Shown in pieces: positions 43,528 through 54,508 of a DNA stretch of 64,000 bases (its first letter is position 1; each line of letters opens with the position of its first letter). The stretch is taken from positions 682,001 through 746,000 of the forward strand of contig JAVTLE010000023.1 in NCBI GenBank assembly GCA_033439295.1. The letters are read 5' to 3'. Made by a program: the position numbers and the translations under genes. The notes beneath the pieces were generated by a model that worked only from the letters and a program-made list of their open reading frames with translations, ran no database searches and was not told where the DNA came from. Origin of the DNA: Deuterostichococcus epilithicus. Its lineage: Eukaryota; Chlorophyta; Trebouxiophyceae; Prasiolales; Stichococcaceae.

Positions 43528-44540
43528 GTGGCAGCCGCCAAGGCAGCGCGGAAGCGGGCAAAGCGGCAGGCGGTGGCTGCCCTGCCGTTCAGGCTCGCGA
43601 AACCTGACCCTGCCGCTGCTGCCGTCCCATTGGAACAGGTGCTGCCTCCCCAGCCGCAGGTCAGCTATGGTGACAGAACCGCAGTTGCGGTCCATGCTGA
43701 GCCAGTATGGCATTCGCAGGATTTAGCTTCCAGTCTCAGGCAGCATCGAGCTACTGTCTCCAGTGCACATTCGTTGGACTCCATCTCGCCTGCTGACTTG
43801 AAGCAACCCCGGCATCGATCGCCAGCACATTGTGCAGCAGCTTCAGCACACAGACGACACAGCAGGTCCAATGATCTGGAGTCGACAGCACCACAAATGT
43901 GAACTCGGACACGTCTCTGCTGGGGGGAGCGGTGCTGCAGGGTGGATGCGCCCGACCTCGGATGCAGCGCCCTCAGCGTGGCAGGCGGCCGTACCAGCTG
44001 CCGGACATTCTCCCTCAGCCGTGCGCTGCGGATGCAGCCAAAGCTGCTGCTGTGCCAGCAACAGCGGCCCTGATGATGCAGGCGCCGCCCATAACTGCAC
44101 CTGCGGCCGCATCAGTTGGCGAAGTCGAGCCGCCGCTTGAGCTCTGCTGCCCGCTCACACTGGTGCGGTGCCCACAGTCTTCCAGTGTCACGATGCTTTT
44201 GCCATGCTGCCTCTTGCGCGTTGTTGATGCTAGGTGTTAGGGGAAGTGCGAGTTGGCATGTTGTATATATGTGTGCTGCCTGCCTGATGAGTGCCTGACT
44301 GAGCACTCGACTCAGGGCGCCCTTGCAGGAAATTTCATGGAGGACCCTGTCCTGGCCGAAGACGACGAGACATATGAGCGCGCAGCCATCGAGGGGTGGC
44401 TGTCTGGCCATGCACATCGCCGATGCAGGGATTCAAGCTCAGCAGCAAGTACCTGCGTCCAAACACGCATGCAGGCCCATTCGGCTGCAGCGTCATGGAT
44501 GAAGCAGGCAAATGGGCGGGACTGCAGTTCTTGAGCAGCA
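43528..44540 (+). pseudogene. U-box ubiquitin ligase gene, frame-broken
   Basis: U-box domains bind E2 enzymes. Around 44329-44415 the frame reads GNFMEDPVLAEDDETYERAA and IEGWLSGHA, which matches the family core (MEDPV.A.DG.TYERAAIE.WL). The expected continuation, SSKYLRPNT, is present at about 44430-44456 but in another frame. The upstream CPLTL (44146-44160) also does not join in phase with the core. Earlier exon-like pieces are 43528-43659 (AAKAARKRAKRQAV) and about 43899-44160 (Ala/Pro-rich). Two frame breaks around one domain indicate a pseudogene; unusual small introns are the alternative. Confidence 0.5.
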
Positions 44541-45231
44541 GTAGAACCATACAATACAGCTGAAGCACGAGTGCCTCGGGAAGTGTTGTGCCGCATCTGT
44601 CATATCTGTTGTGTAAGCAATTTTGCGCACTCGAGATGCCAATTGTGGTGGGTCGTGGCCTGCGGGCAGCGTCGCCGCCGAGGCGGGGGGTTCGGCAACG
44701 CTCTTGAACTCCTTTCGGTGGTCAGGGCTATGTGTCAGCCTGCTGCGATTCATGCTTTTAACCAAGTTGGAAAGCACCATGTGACACTAGGCTGATGTTG
44801 CATAATCCACTCGCTTGCTGGCCATGAAGCGCGCACGCAGTGTGTGAGAGTTAATTAATTGCTTCAGGCATAAAGTTTTCAGGCGGAGAAGAACCAAATC
44901 GCCGCATTTTCGCACCTGTTTTCACGCTTCATGGAACTTTTCGGGGCGGGGGGAGAGATCGTAGGTATGTTTGCTCTCCATACAATTCCGCAATGTAGGT
45001 ATCGAGCCGGACTCCTGCAGAGACTCGCTATGACACGAATGCCACCATAATTTTGAATGCAACCAGCCGGTGCAACGACCCCGTTCATCATCAGACGGAT
45101 TCCACAGGGGTCTTGGACATCCCGGCGCATATAGAAATGCCAGCCGCCACGCTGTCCCATACGGCCGCCAAGCAGCCGCTCGCTCCGCCCAGAACGCGTT
45201 TGTGTCGCACTGGTGATGCGTATGTTTGGCG
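44541..45231. other. Intergenic downstream of RBM25
   Basis: Convergent space between the U-box remnant and the RBM25 stop codon. Should contain the RBM25 3' untranslated region. Nothing coding recognised. Confidence 0.4.
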
Positions 45232-48200
45232 TCACACGCGGCCCAGCTTGAGCAGCTTCTGGATGTCGAAGATGATGGCTCGGTACAGCCGGATCACGAA
45301 ACCCTCGGCGTCCTCATCGAGGATGGGCTGCAGCTCGTCCAACATCTCCTGGCCGCTGACGTGCTCCGCAAGTTTGGACATGATGTGGTTGACCTGCCAT
45401 GATGGACAGAGAGTCGTTATCCAGACTGTGCAATGCTCGCTCTGTGCTGCTAGCCGCTGAACGAGCTCTGCAGCTGGAAAGTTTTGTCCCTTTGAACCCT
45501 GTAAGGGACCAGATAGATGCTAGCGACCTGCTGTATTGCAAGTGGACATGGCGAATTTGTGTTTGCAGCTCGCAATGCTTGGTCCTGCTGAACTGTGCTC
45601 TCACCCAGCTGGCTGAGGACCCTCGCTGGCTGGGCCTCAACTTCCAACCGCTCAACAGCTCAACAGCTCAAAAGTCGCGGCAGCTCCTCAAAGGCCGCCT
45701 TCATAAACAGGTCTCTGATGATAAGGCGAGAAGAAAAAAATTGCCTTGTGCAGATGCAGGTCAGTGGAAACAACTCACCATCGAGTCCTCCTTCTCGCCG
45801 AGCATGTCCTGGATTTTCTTGTCGACCCAGCCGGACAGGCGCGGCTGCAGCGTCGTCCGCGCGGCGTCAAACATGGCCCAGTCGATGGGGGCCGCGAAGA
45901 CAGCCTCCCGGCTGCTCGGCAGCGCCGCAGCGATCTTCTTGGTGACCTCTGCCGGGTCCTCTGTCGGCGCCCCATCTGCGTCACCCTGCACGAGAAGGAA
46001 AGAGATGCACTTGAAGTTGAATCAATGGAAATGCTTTTGACTGGGGACCTCGGCAGGATCCCCCGCTGGCGCGTCGTCCCCCTCCCCTTGCACAAGCATT
46101 GATGAATGCCTTGAGTGTTGCAACACCTACATTGAGTATGAGTTTGTAATTTGGAAGCCAGATGTCTGCTGGGTCTGCTGGCGTCCCATCTGCAGCAGGA
46201 CCCTTGCGCACGACCAAAACCACATCCATTGTGCAGCCCGACATGTCACACTGCCAGACATCGACATGAGCAAGCCTGACAACAACAGGCTGTCGGCTGC
46301 GAACTTGCTACGGTACGGCCCCAGCTCCCGACCAGATCTATTTGCATTGCAATGCCGGGTGTGGCATCATGCTGCGAGTCTGAATCGAGTTCTACGCACC
46401 CGCGCCGCAGCCAGCTCTGCCGGAGTGTACTGCAGCGGGATGAGCCTGCGCTTGGGCTTATCGTCTTCCTCATCGTCACCAAAGGCCGCCGCGAGCGCCG
46501 CATTCTTCACCGCTGCGCGGACCGGCGGCACCGCCACCGGCAGCGGCTGCGTCGACGCCGGCGAGGCCGTGGATTGCCGCCGCGGCGGTGAGGGCAGCAC
46601 CTGCGGCAGCTGCTGGGCGTTTCAGCTGTGTCTCACCAAGATATATCGAGGCATTCACAGCATTCGAAGAGGGGGATGGCCCACAACAGGCTCTGCCAAT
46701 GTGAGCCACCGTATACATGGCTCGACAGATGAACGAAGTGGTAATTGGGAATGCAGCACGAAGCCGTTGCTCGAAAGCAGAAAGCATAGGCACATCGGAT
46801 GCTAATGTCTGGCATGGATGCTGATGTAGCACAGAGAGGCAAGCAGATGCACATGTGGAGTGACCTCCAGCGGTGCCAGGGACGCAACAGATCCGTTTGA
46901 CAGAAGCAGATGCACACCTCGGGGGCTGGAACCACCTTTGGCGGCGCATTGGCAGCCGCCATCATGGCCTGGTAGATGGGGTCCGCGGGATCGAAGAACT
47001 GCTGCTGCTGCTGCGGCGGCGGCGGCGCCTGCTGGGCTGCGGCCGGCGACGCAGTCTGGTGCCCGTTTGCACGCTCGTCCCCTGCAGCACAGGGGTTTGT
47101 GTGAATCTGAACCGGCCTGTGGAGGGGCCACAACACGGTGCCGCACAGTTCGCATTCATAGTGCACATGCAAGCGTTCAGATGAATCTGCTGATGCACGG
47201 CGCCACTGCAAACCCTGACCTGCGGTAGGGATCCAGTTGACAGCCCGAGGAGCATTGCAGAAAGTATTTGGGAAGGTAGCGGCTGGAAAACCCTCCAGAC
47301 ATCCTCAGCCCTGTTAGCCGTCAGGCCAGCACGAGGTGCCGCGCACACTCGGCGACAAACACTTGGCGCGGCAGCCGCGGCACAGCAGGTACAGCAGGGT
47401 TGCAGTAGCAGTACGCACCTAGCTCCGGCGTCCCAGCCTGCTGCTCTCGCCGCTGCCGCTTTGCCTCCTTTTCCGCCTCCCGGTCTGCCGCGTCTTCTGC
47501 CTCTTCCCGCTGTCGCCGCCTCCGCCGCTCGTCCGCTCTCCGGCTGCGGGCAGCGCCAGCATGTTAGGAGGGGTCAGGCGAACGAGCTGGTACCAACCAG
47601 CCATGCAAAGGGTGCCGCAAGCCGAAATGTTGCAACTGCCAGCTGCTATAGTCGTGGCTTTGCTGCTGTGCTCAACTGCGTGCGCTGCGCCCGCGTCCAT
47701 GATTGGAGGACTGGGGAGCTGTTGCGGGCCACCTGCAGCTGGCAGTGCAACGTGTACAGCAGTACAGCGCTGGCCATCTGCAGCCTCAGCTGTCGCCAGC
47801 ATAAAAGGTGCTTCACCAAGCGTGCACTTGCAAGCTCTGCACAAGAGTCGCCCTGCAGGAAGGAAGTCCCAGCACCATGCGCCACAGGACGGGAAGAAGC
47901 GCACTTGGAGGCGAGGGGCTGGCGCCGCCACAGCTCGAACTCGTCCTCGCTGTCATCCGCCCCGGCCTCCTCTGCGCGGATCGTTCGAGCCCGCTCCTTC
48001 ACCGCCGCCGCCGCTCGATCGGCCTCCTTCTCGGCTTCCCGCTGCCGGTCCCTGTATCAGGAAGGAAGCCGCTGTGAGCACAAGCATGAAGCTGTGTGGC
48101 ATTCAAGGCTTGAGCAGGCCGCAGCGCTCTTGCTGCCAGTACGTCTCGTGCACTGCAGCATTGCGGAGGACAGCAGGGTACTGGGGCTGCAGCATGCCCC

Positions 48201-51200
48201 AGCCGCGGCAAGCAAACGTCCAGAATGTGCAGGGGGAAAGAGGTGGCAGGCAAGTCGACGGACATACTGCATACAAGCTCCATGATCCAGCATACCGCAT
48301 CTGAAGCAGGCGCTTGACACGGCAGGGAACCCCATTTCTATACTGGGATCCCCTGCCAAGTCTGGTTGTTTGATGGTGCTGCTGCTGAACCCAGGCCGCC
48401 AGCGCTAGATCATGTCTTTGCAGCATGAATTTGGACACACTTTGCAGCTCTAACGGTGTGCGCAGCAACACAAGGTGAACGAGAGACGACAGAGCCAACG
48501 ACGTGGTTGGGAGACACGACCATGCACGTGGGGGACAGCATCTGGCAGGTTCGGGACCTAGGCCGCCTGGCTCAGGAAAGTGTTTTCGGGAGCAAGCCGC
48601 ATGACAAGAAGAAGGCACTCACCGCATCAAGAGGGGACACGGTGGGGGTTCATGCGCACGTGCAGACACATGCACCCAGCGTGCGTCTGCGGGGGGCACG
48701 CCAGTCTGGAATCAACGCCGGGCGTTGCGACGTCGCTGCTGTCAGGCCCGGCGAGCCGCAGTCGCAGCCTCGGCTCGGAGGGACGAGAGTTCCCTCATCA
48801 AGTCAGCCAAGGAGGTACTGTCTTTGTCTCGAAAGCAGCATCCTTGAGTTTGAGGACTGGCACAGCGACGCACCGTTCCTCCCTCTCCCACTTCCGCACG
48901 TGCTCCCGATATATGCGCTCGACTTCTACAGCTTTCTCCTCCGCCGCCCGCCGGTCCTTCTCCCGCTGCCGCTCGAAGGCCGCCTCCACCTCACGCACCC
49001 GCCGGTCCTATGCCAGAAAAAGGAAAGGCATCATATGCAGCAGGCGTCGTATGCAGCGAGCCAATCTGTGTTGCCTTGTCCCCCCCTCACCACCACCAAT
49101 CAAGCTGTGCTGGACGCCGCTTCGGCTGCTGCCAAAGAGCAGGTGCCGGAGAGCGTTGTAGACATAACCTGTCCAGGATTGAGAGCGTGCATCTGTAGAC
49201 AGCCGTGCCATCCCGCAGCCTCGTGTCCGTGCCGCTTCTTCTATAGCTTGCGGCAGGAGTCACTGCTGCAGAGGCACCGAGCGTCGCCTGCCTGGCTGAG
49301 ATCCACCAGCATACTGCAGACATGATCTGACAGCAGGCAGGATCTAATAACTGCCACTTGATTGGGACAGGAGGCACTGCAGTGTGGGGCTCACCTCGGC
49401 CACGTCCAGGCGGCCGCCGCTGTCGCGGTAGGAAGAGCTGCTGTCCCGCTCGTGTCGCCGGGCCTCCGGCTCATGCCGCCGGCCGCCGCCGTCGCCTCCG
49501 CCCCCACTGCTGCCCCCACCGCCGCCCAGGCTGCCCAGAAACTGGTCTGCGGCAGCAGAGGCGCCCCGCGGAGCGCGCTCGCTGACGATACCCATGATGG
49601 TCTCCTGCCGCATCACCACAGGTCGCAGTTTAGCATGGATGGAGCGCGTCCGAGCACCGTGATAGCCTTGAGGTTCTTCACCCAGCGGCAGATGCCACAG
49701 CGCTGCGATAGGCAGGATGTAGGTTAGGTGCATGCCAATTCAGCAAACATGTGTGCAGCTCACCAGGACCCTGTCGAAATGCAGCGCGGAGGGCGATTAC
49801 ACTCCAATTAATAACGCAAACTGCTCACCAAGACCCTGTTGTCATTGAAGGCCTCGGGGTCGCCTGGCGGCGGCGGCAGCGGCAGTGCGGCTTCGCCGCC
49901 CTTGCCGTCGTCCCCGCCGGCGTCGCTCCCGTCACCGGCCTCGCCACCCGCCTGTGCCGGTTCCGCCGCTTTCGCCGCGGCCTCTGCCGCCTCCTCCTCT
50001 GCGCGTGCCTTGGCGGCCGCCTGGTCCACCGCCTGGTCATGTCGAGTGCAGCGTGTGATTTTTGCCCTGGCAGGTGGATAGCAAGTGGTATGCGCGACGG
50101 GAGGACCATGGTGGATGCAGACCCAGCAAGCCCTCTGGCTTCGGTGATCGGCAGAAGCAGCAGGGCTATGGCGGCGTCCTGCCACACAGTCACGCGTCTT
50201 TGCACATCTGCGCTACTGTCCACGGGCAGGTCTGCGCTGAGCTACTGCTCATCGCCTCTCCCATATCACATCAATGGTCCACCAGGTGCAGCTTGGAGTC
50301 GTCAAAGAAGTCTTGCGTCAAAACAAGAAGAAGGATGGACAGAGAAGGTAAAAACCTTTCGCAGCTTGTAGTCATCTATGTACTTTTGCGTCGCGACGTT
50401 GCACTTGAGCAGCAGCTCCTGGCCGTCCACTGACAGGTTGCTCAGATGCGCCAGCGCTCGGATGACGCCGTCGGCCTCCTCAAACTCGCAGAAGCCGAAG
50501 CCCTTGGGCTGGTTCGTCTCTGGGTCCTGGAGTTGAGCGCAGCGGCGAGATGTAGGTCAAGTACAGTTGGCGAGGACTTGCAGGCGGACGCGCTTCATGA
50601 GTCAGCGCCCAGCTTGATAAAGCAGCGCCCCGCGGCCGCAAAGCCATGCAGAGTGCAGCTGCGGTGGCAGCGCTCTTTGAGGCGTGCAACCTGTTATCGA
50701 ACGGGCTCTCAAAAGGCGGCAATGGTGCTGGACGGGTACCACAGGACAAATGGAACGAGGGGGTTCACTCAGGCGGCATCGTGTATTTCCTGGCCCTCAC
50801 CAGCATTCGCTTGCACAGCTTGATGGGGTCGCAGGCTACCCACTGCTACCGCTGGTGAAACTCGTCAAGTGGGAGTGATGCTGCGATAGATATGAAGGGC
50901 TGGGCTGAATCCTCACCATCATGCGCTTCCACTCCTTGACCGGCCCACAGGCGTCCAGCAGCTGCCGCACGACCGAGTCCTGCAGGCTGGGTGCGATCTT
51001 GCCGACGTACACTGTTGTGGACTTTGGCGCGGCGCCCGCCGACGGCAGCTTGCGCTGCTGCTGCGGCCGCGGCGCTGCAGGAGGAATGAAGACATGTAGA
51101 CTGAGAATGGGATGCAACTCCTGCAAACGCTTGCTATAGCACATTCAGCATGCAGCGGCAACGAGTGTCGCATAAGCGGTCAAAGGAGGCGATGAGTAGT

Positions 51201-51583
51201 GTATGGCGATTGAGTAGGGTAGACTGACCTTGGCCGGGCTTCGGCAGGATCACGGGCGGTCCCGATATCGGCGGCCGCATCATTGGCGGCGGGCGCATCA
51301 TCACCGGCGGTGGGCGCATCATGCCTGCGCGAACATACAATACCACAGTCATCGTCCGCGTCACAGACGTGCTTGCATCAACAAGAGTCCTTCCAGGTAC
51401 CGGGAATTGAGGACCACAACCGGCAACCGTCCGCCATGACCTCCCGCGCAGATGTGCACCTGGCAGCATCATGCCAGGAGGCATCATGCCCATCGGCGGC
51501 ATCATTCCCGGCGGCGGCGGTCCATAGGGCGGCGGGAAGCCAGGCCGAGGCGGGCCCATGTAGCCCGGGGGTGGCTGCTGCAT
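45232..51583 (-). CDS. RBM25: RBM25, RRM and PWI splicing regulator
   Basis: RBM25 (yeast Snu71 relative) associates with U1 snRNP and controls 5' splice-site choice in the nucleus. Thirteen exons: 51583-51460, 51324-51229, 51074-50917, 50526-50356, 50032-49829, 49604-49395, 49007-48874, 48051-47905, 47543-47419, 47081-46918, 46600-46400, 45985-45779, 45393-45232; phases close to 700 codons. The N-terminus is Pro/Met/Gly-rich (MMPPMGMMPPGMM). The RRM has RNP2 TVYVGKIAP and RNP1 KGFGFCEFEE. The centre is an Arg/Glu/Asp-rich coiled region (EVEAAFERQREKDRRAAEEK; RADERRRRRQREEAEDAADR). Before the PWI domain stands KPKRRLIPLQYTPAELAAAR. PWI covers the last 100 residues or so: FAAPIDWAMFDAA, LSGWVDKKIQDMLGEKE, VNHIMSKLAEHVSG and LDEDAEGFVIRLYRAIIFD. 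The domain order is that of the family, so the model is complete. The start at 51583 is the first Met of the Pro-rich exon. Confidence 0.93.
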
Positions 51584-52129
51584 CCTGGTGTAAAGAGGCC
51601 TCGGCAGAGACTGGCGTCTCAGGCCGGGACCTGCCTTGGAGCTGCCAGATCTGTGAACGAGGATATGCGGGTGACGAGACTGAGGCCGAAAACGTGCACG
51701 AGGTAAGCGCGACTGGCGGTTGCCAGGTGTGTCGATTCGACGTTGGACTGCAAGACCGCAAGAGCGCGCACAACTGCAGCTCTACATGCCTTCCGCGCTC
51801 GACGTGGCTGCTTCAAATCAAAGATGGCTTTTTCACGACACAAACTTCAGGAGAAGAGTGTGAGGAGAGGACAGAGGAGCACAGAAGGGTGGATGATGAG
51901 CAAAAGGTTTGAGTGTGCGCCCATGCGTGCACGCTCCAGAACTTTGTGTGCACTGCGCCATTGCATCGACATCTCGACTCGTGCCTCGCCGCCTTGTGCT
52001 TGCTGGTTGGGCCCATGCGTTGAAAGCAGTTTCGGAGGTCGATCACTGGTTTATATTTCGTGAGACATGAGGTGCCGCACGCTCCACAGCGCCTGATCGA
52101 TGGTTAGATAGGTGTTCCGTGAGGCTGAC
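51584..52129. promoter_or_regulatory. Shared upstream region of RBM25 and LSM12
   Basis: About 545 bases between divergent start codons, so it carries both promoters. No specific element can be named. Confidence 0.45.
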
Positions 52130-53990
52130 ATGGAAGATGCAGACGTGCAGAAGCAAGTCGCCAGCTGGGGAGCCGGTTTTAATGTTGCCATCACCACAGG
52201 AGCTGGCGAGGTGCGGGCTGATCTTGGGCGCTGCTCGCCGAATTGCGCGCTGATGAGCACCACGCCGCTGTATACATCTTCAAGTCGCATGCGCTGTGTT
52301 GTTTGCCCCCAAACTGTACAGGAGGTCAAGGGCGAAGTGTTGGCGCTAGACGTGGCGAGCGGCCTACTGACATTGAAACAGCCCGGCTCGACCCCCTTCC
52401 ACAGCAACCTGCGCGTTCTCAGGATCGATCTGATAACAGTGAGCAGAGTGCACTACGTCCGATGCTCTATGCTGAAAATGGTGCTGGTCGCCAATGTGGT
52501 GGCCCTGGAACATGCTATCGGTGGCATCATTTTGCTTTGGCACAGACAATGCTACATGCGGCCCCAACGCTACCCTTCTGCGAGCCATTGCTCTTATCTC
52601 TGCAGTCAGTCAACTCGGCGGCGCCAGGTCAGGGCGAACCCGACGGCAGGTTGCCATACATCGATCTGCAGCGGTGCAAGGAGCGGGAGACCCGGGCGGT
52701 GCTGGTGAGCAAGTCAGATGACTTCCCGGTTCTCACACACTGCTGCATCGATCAGGCCCCGTCACGGGCGTGTCGAGATCCGCATTGCTTGCCAGTAGAG
52801 TGCAGGGGTGCCGTCTGGCCTGTTACCAGCTCAATGTTTGCAGGTGTCAAAGCAGCATTTTTCTGACGAAATGATTTGAGCTTGTGCCTTCCGTATATGA
52901 GCGCTAACAAGGCGTTGCCAGGCGCCATTTCCACGGTCGGGGAGGGCATGACTGAGAACCCATGAGAGCGCCCGCCTCTCTTGCACCGCGGCATTTGCCA
53001 TGCGCTGCTGGAAGTCTGGGAGAAAATTTCGTGGTGTCTTCCTCCACCAGACGCGGAGCTTGAAGCCGCAAGATGGAGCATCAGCATGATGCCAGAGCAT
53101 CTCAACAGCGTGGTCTTATGTCTATCAAAAGAATTTGCGTGGGTCTATGTGGCAGGCAGCAGAGCTGCAGGCTGCAGGAGTGGACGTCAGTGTGACACCG
53201 GAGGCACAGGGCATCTTCAACAGCCTGGCTATGTAGCGATTGATAGGCTTTTTGGTTTCCTTGTGCACCAGGCAGCGGAGCTGGAGGCCGCAAAGGTCGG
53301 TGTCGATGTGACGCCAGAGGCACAGGGCATCTTCAACAGCCTCGCAAAGACAATGCCGTGCCAGTGGCGCGGCAGCACCATCGTCGTGCTGGACGAGGTG
53401 GGCGTGCTCCCAGATGCAGATTTGACTCAGTTGCGTGAGGACATTCCATGGGGCGGCGCTCGTGTGCAGTCGTGTGGCTCTCCGGCGCATAGCACAGCGC
53501 TGCCGACGCTGCGGCAAGCGAATGGCAGCCTGCACAGATGTGCACAGAGCTGTCAATGCTCAGGCCAGTGAGCTGCCATTTTATACGTCGCTGAGCCTGA
53601 AATCAGACCCTCTGGGCAGCACCGTGGCTTTTCTCAAAATTCTTCTCTGCTTGCCTGCAGGTGTCGATTGCACCGCCATACAATGCCTCCAGCTGCAGCC
53701 AGCTGGCGCCAAATGCGAAGCTGTTCGACAGGGTGCTGAAAGTGGTGCGTCTCCATTTTGAACAACCGCCTTGGATGGCCAGCAACTGCTTGCTCAGTTT
53801 TTCAATTAAAATCAATCCCCAAGAGAGGCAGCATTGTGGCGGACCGTTCTGCAGGCTCAGACAAGGAGAATACCAGGTCGAACACACATACCTGCGCAGG
53901 GCGCCAGAAGAGACGGATTTGATTTCAACACCTTGTCTCCATCCCTTGCAGCTCTCGGCAGAGAGGAGCAAGCTGGGGCTGAGCGCATGA
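52130..53990 (+). CDS. LSM12: LSM12 homologue
   Basis: LSM12 combines an Lsm fold with an anticodon-binding-like (AD) domain and works with ataxin-2 type proteins on RNA. Exons 52130-52210, 52322-52438, 52606-52704, 53272-53397, 53661-53744 and 53952-53990 join to 181 codons, close to the usual length. The Lsm part has [20 protein letters not shown] and [10 protein letters not shown]. The AD part has [63 protein letters not shown] and LFDRVLKV. The ATG at 52130 lies in an exon open upstream to a GTG at 52112. The intron before exon 4 contains two diverged copies of the first part of exon 4, one still in frame up to a stop, so an alternative short product is possible. Convergent with the expansin-FAS1 gene. 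Confidence 0.88.
53051..53110 (+). repeat. Oldest decayed copy of LSM12 exon 4 start
   Basis: After a CCACCAG acceptor, the sequence reads [18 protein letters not shown], following [18 protein letters not shown] of exon 4 with several substitutions and a small deletion. Confidence 0.65.
53156..53236 (+). repeat. Younger copy of LSM12 exon 4 start, in frame to a stop
   Basis: After a GGCAG acceptor, it reads [19 protein letters not shown] then IFNSLAM and a TAG stop at 53234-53236. About four of five bases match exon 4. If used, it would end the protein inside the AD domain. Confidence 0.75.
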
Positions 53991-54508
53991 CGCTATGCGG
54001 CGGCCGAGCATTGGAAAGGTCATCAGGGCATCTGCCAAGCTTGGACCTGAGCGCCTGTGTATGGTCGGCTCGGCGCAAAGAGCGAGCCCACTGGCCGCAC
54101 AGCTACCGCAGTTCGAGGACTGTGGCGGCTTGTTTCAATCTCGCTGTTGTAGATTGACTGGTGCCGCCATATTGATGTTGGGTATATGTGCAAATCAATG
54201 CGTCAGCTAATATGCTGCGGAGCTGGTAGTGCAAACTCGCCAACTAAGGAAATGCCACGATAAGCAAACCACTACAGGCATTGCCCTGTGTCTGATGCGT
54301 AGACGGAAATTCCACCTACCAGGCTGCATTCGAGGCATCAAAACCAAAATGCACCAAAGCGGAACTCTTCAATAAAAGCCTGATTTGCTGAAACAGGGGT
54401 GTGTACAAAACAGCCTTCAACGACGCACAATAGATCATGACATGGGTGTAAATTCTTTGTTCAAACATGCCTGTCACCAACTCCGGTCTGCCCTCAGAAA
54501 TATTGTTA
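53991..54508. other. Convergent intergenic region, LSM12 and expansin-FAS1
   Basis: About 520 bases between two facing stop codons. It holds both 3' untranslated regions; no gene recognised. Confidence 0.4.
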
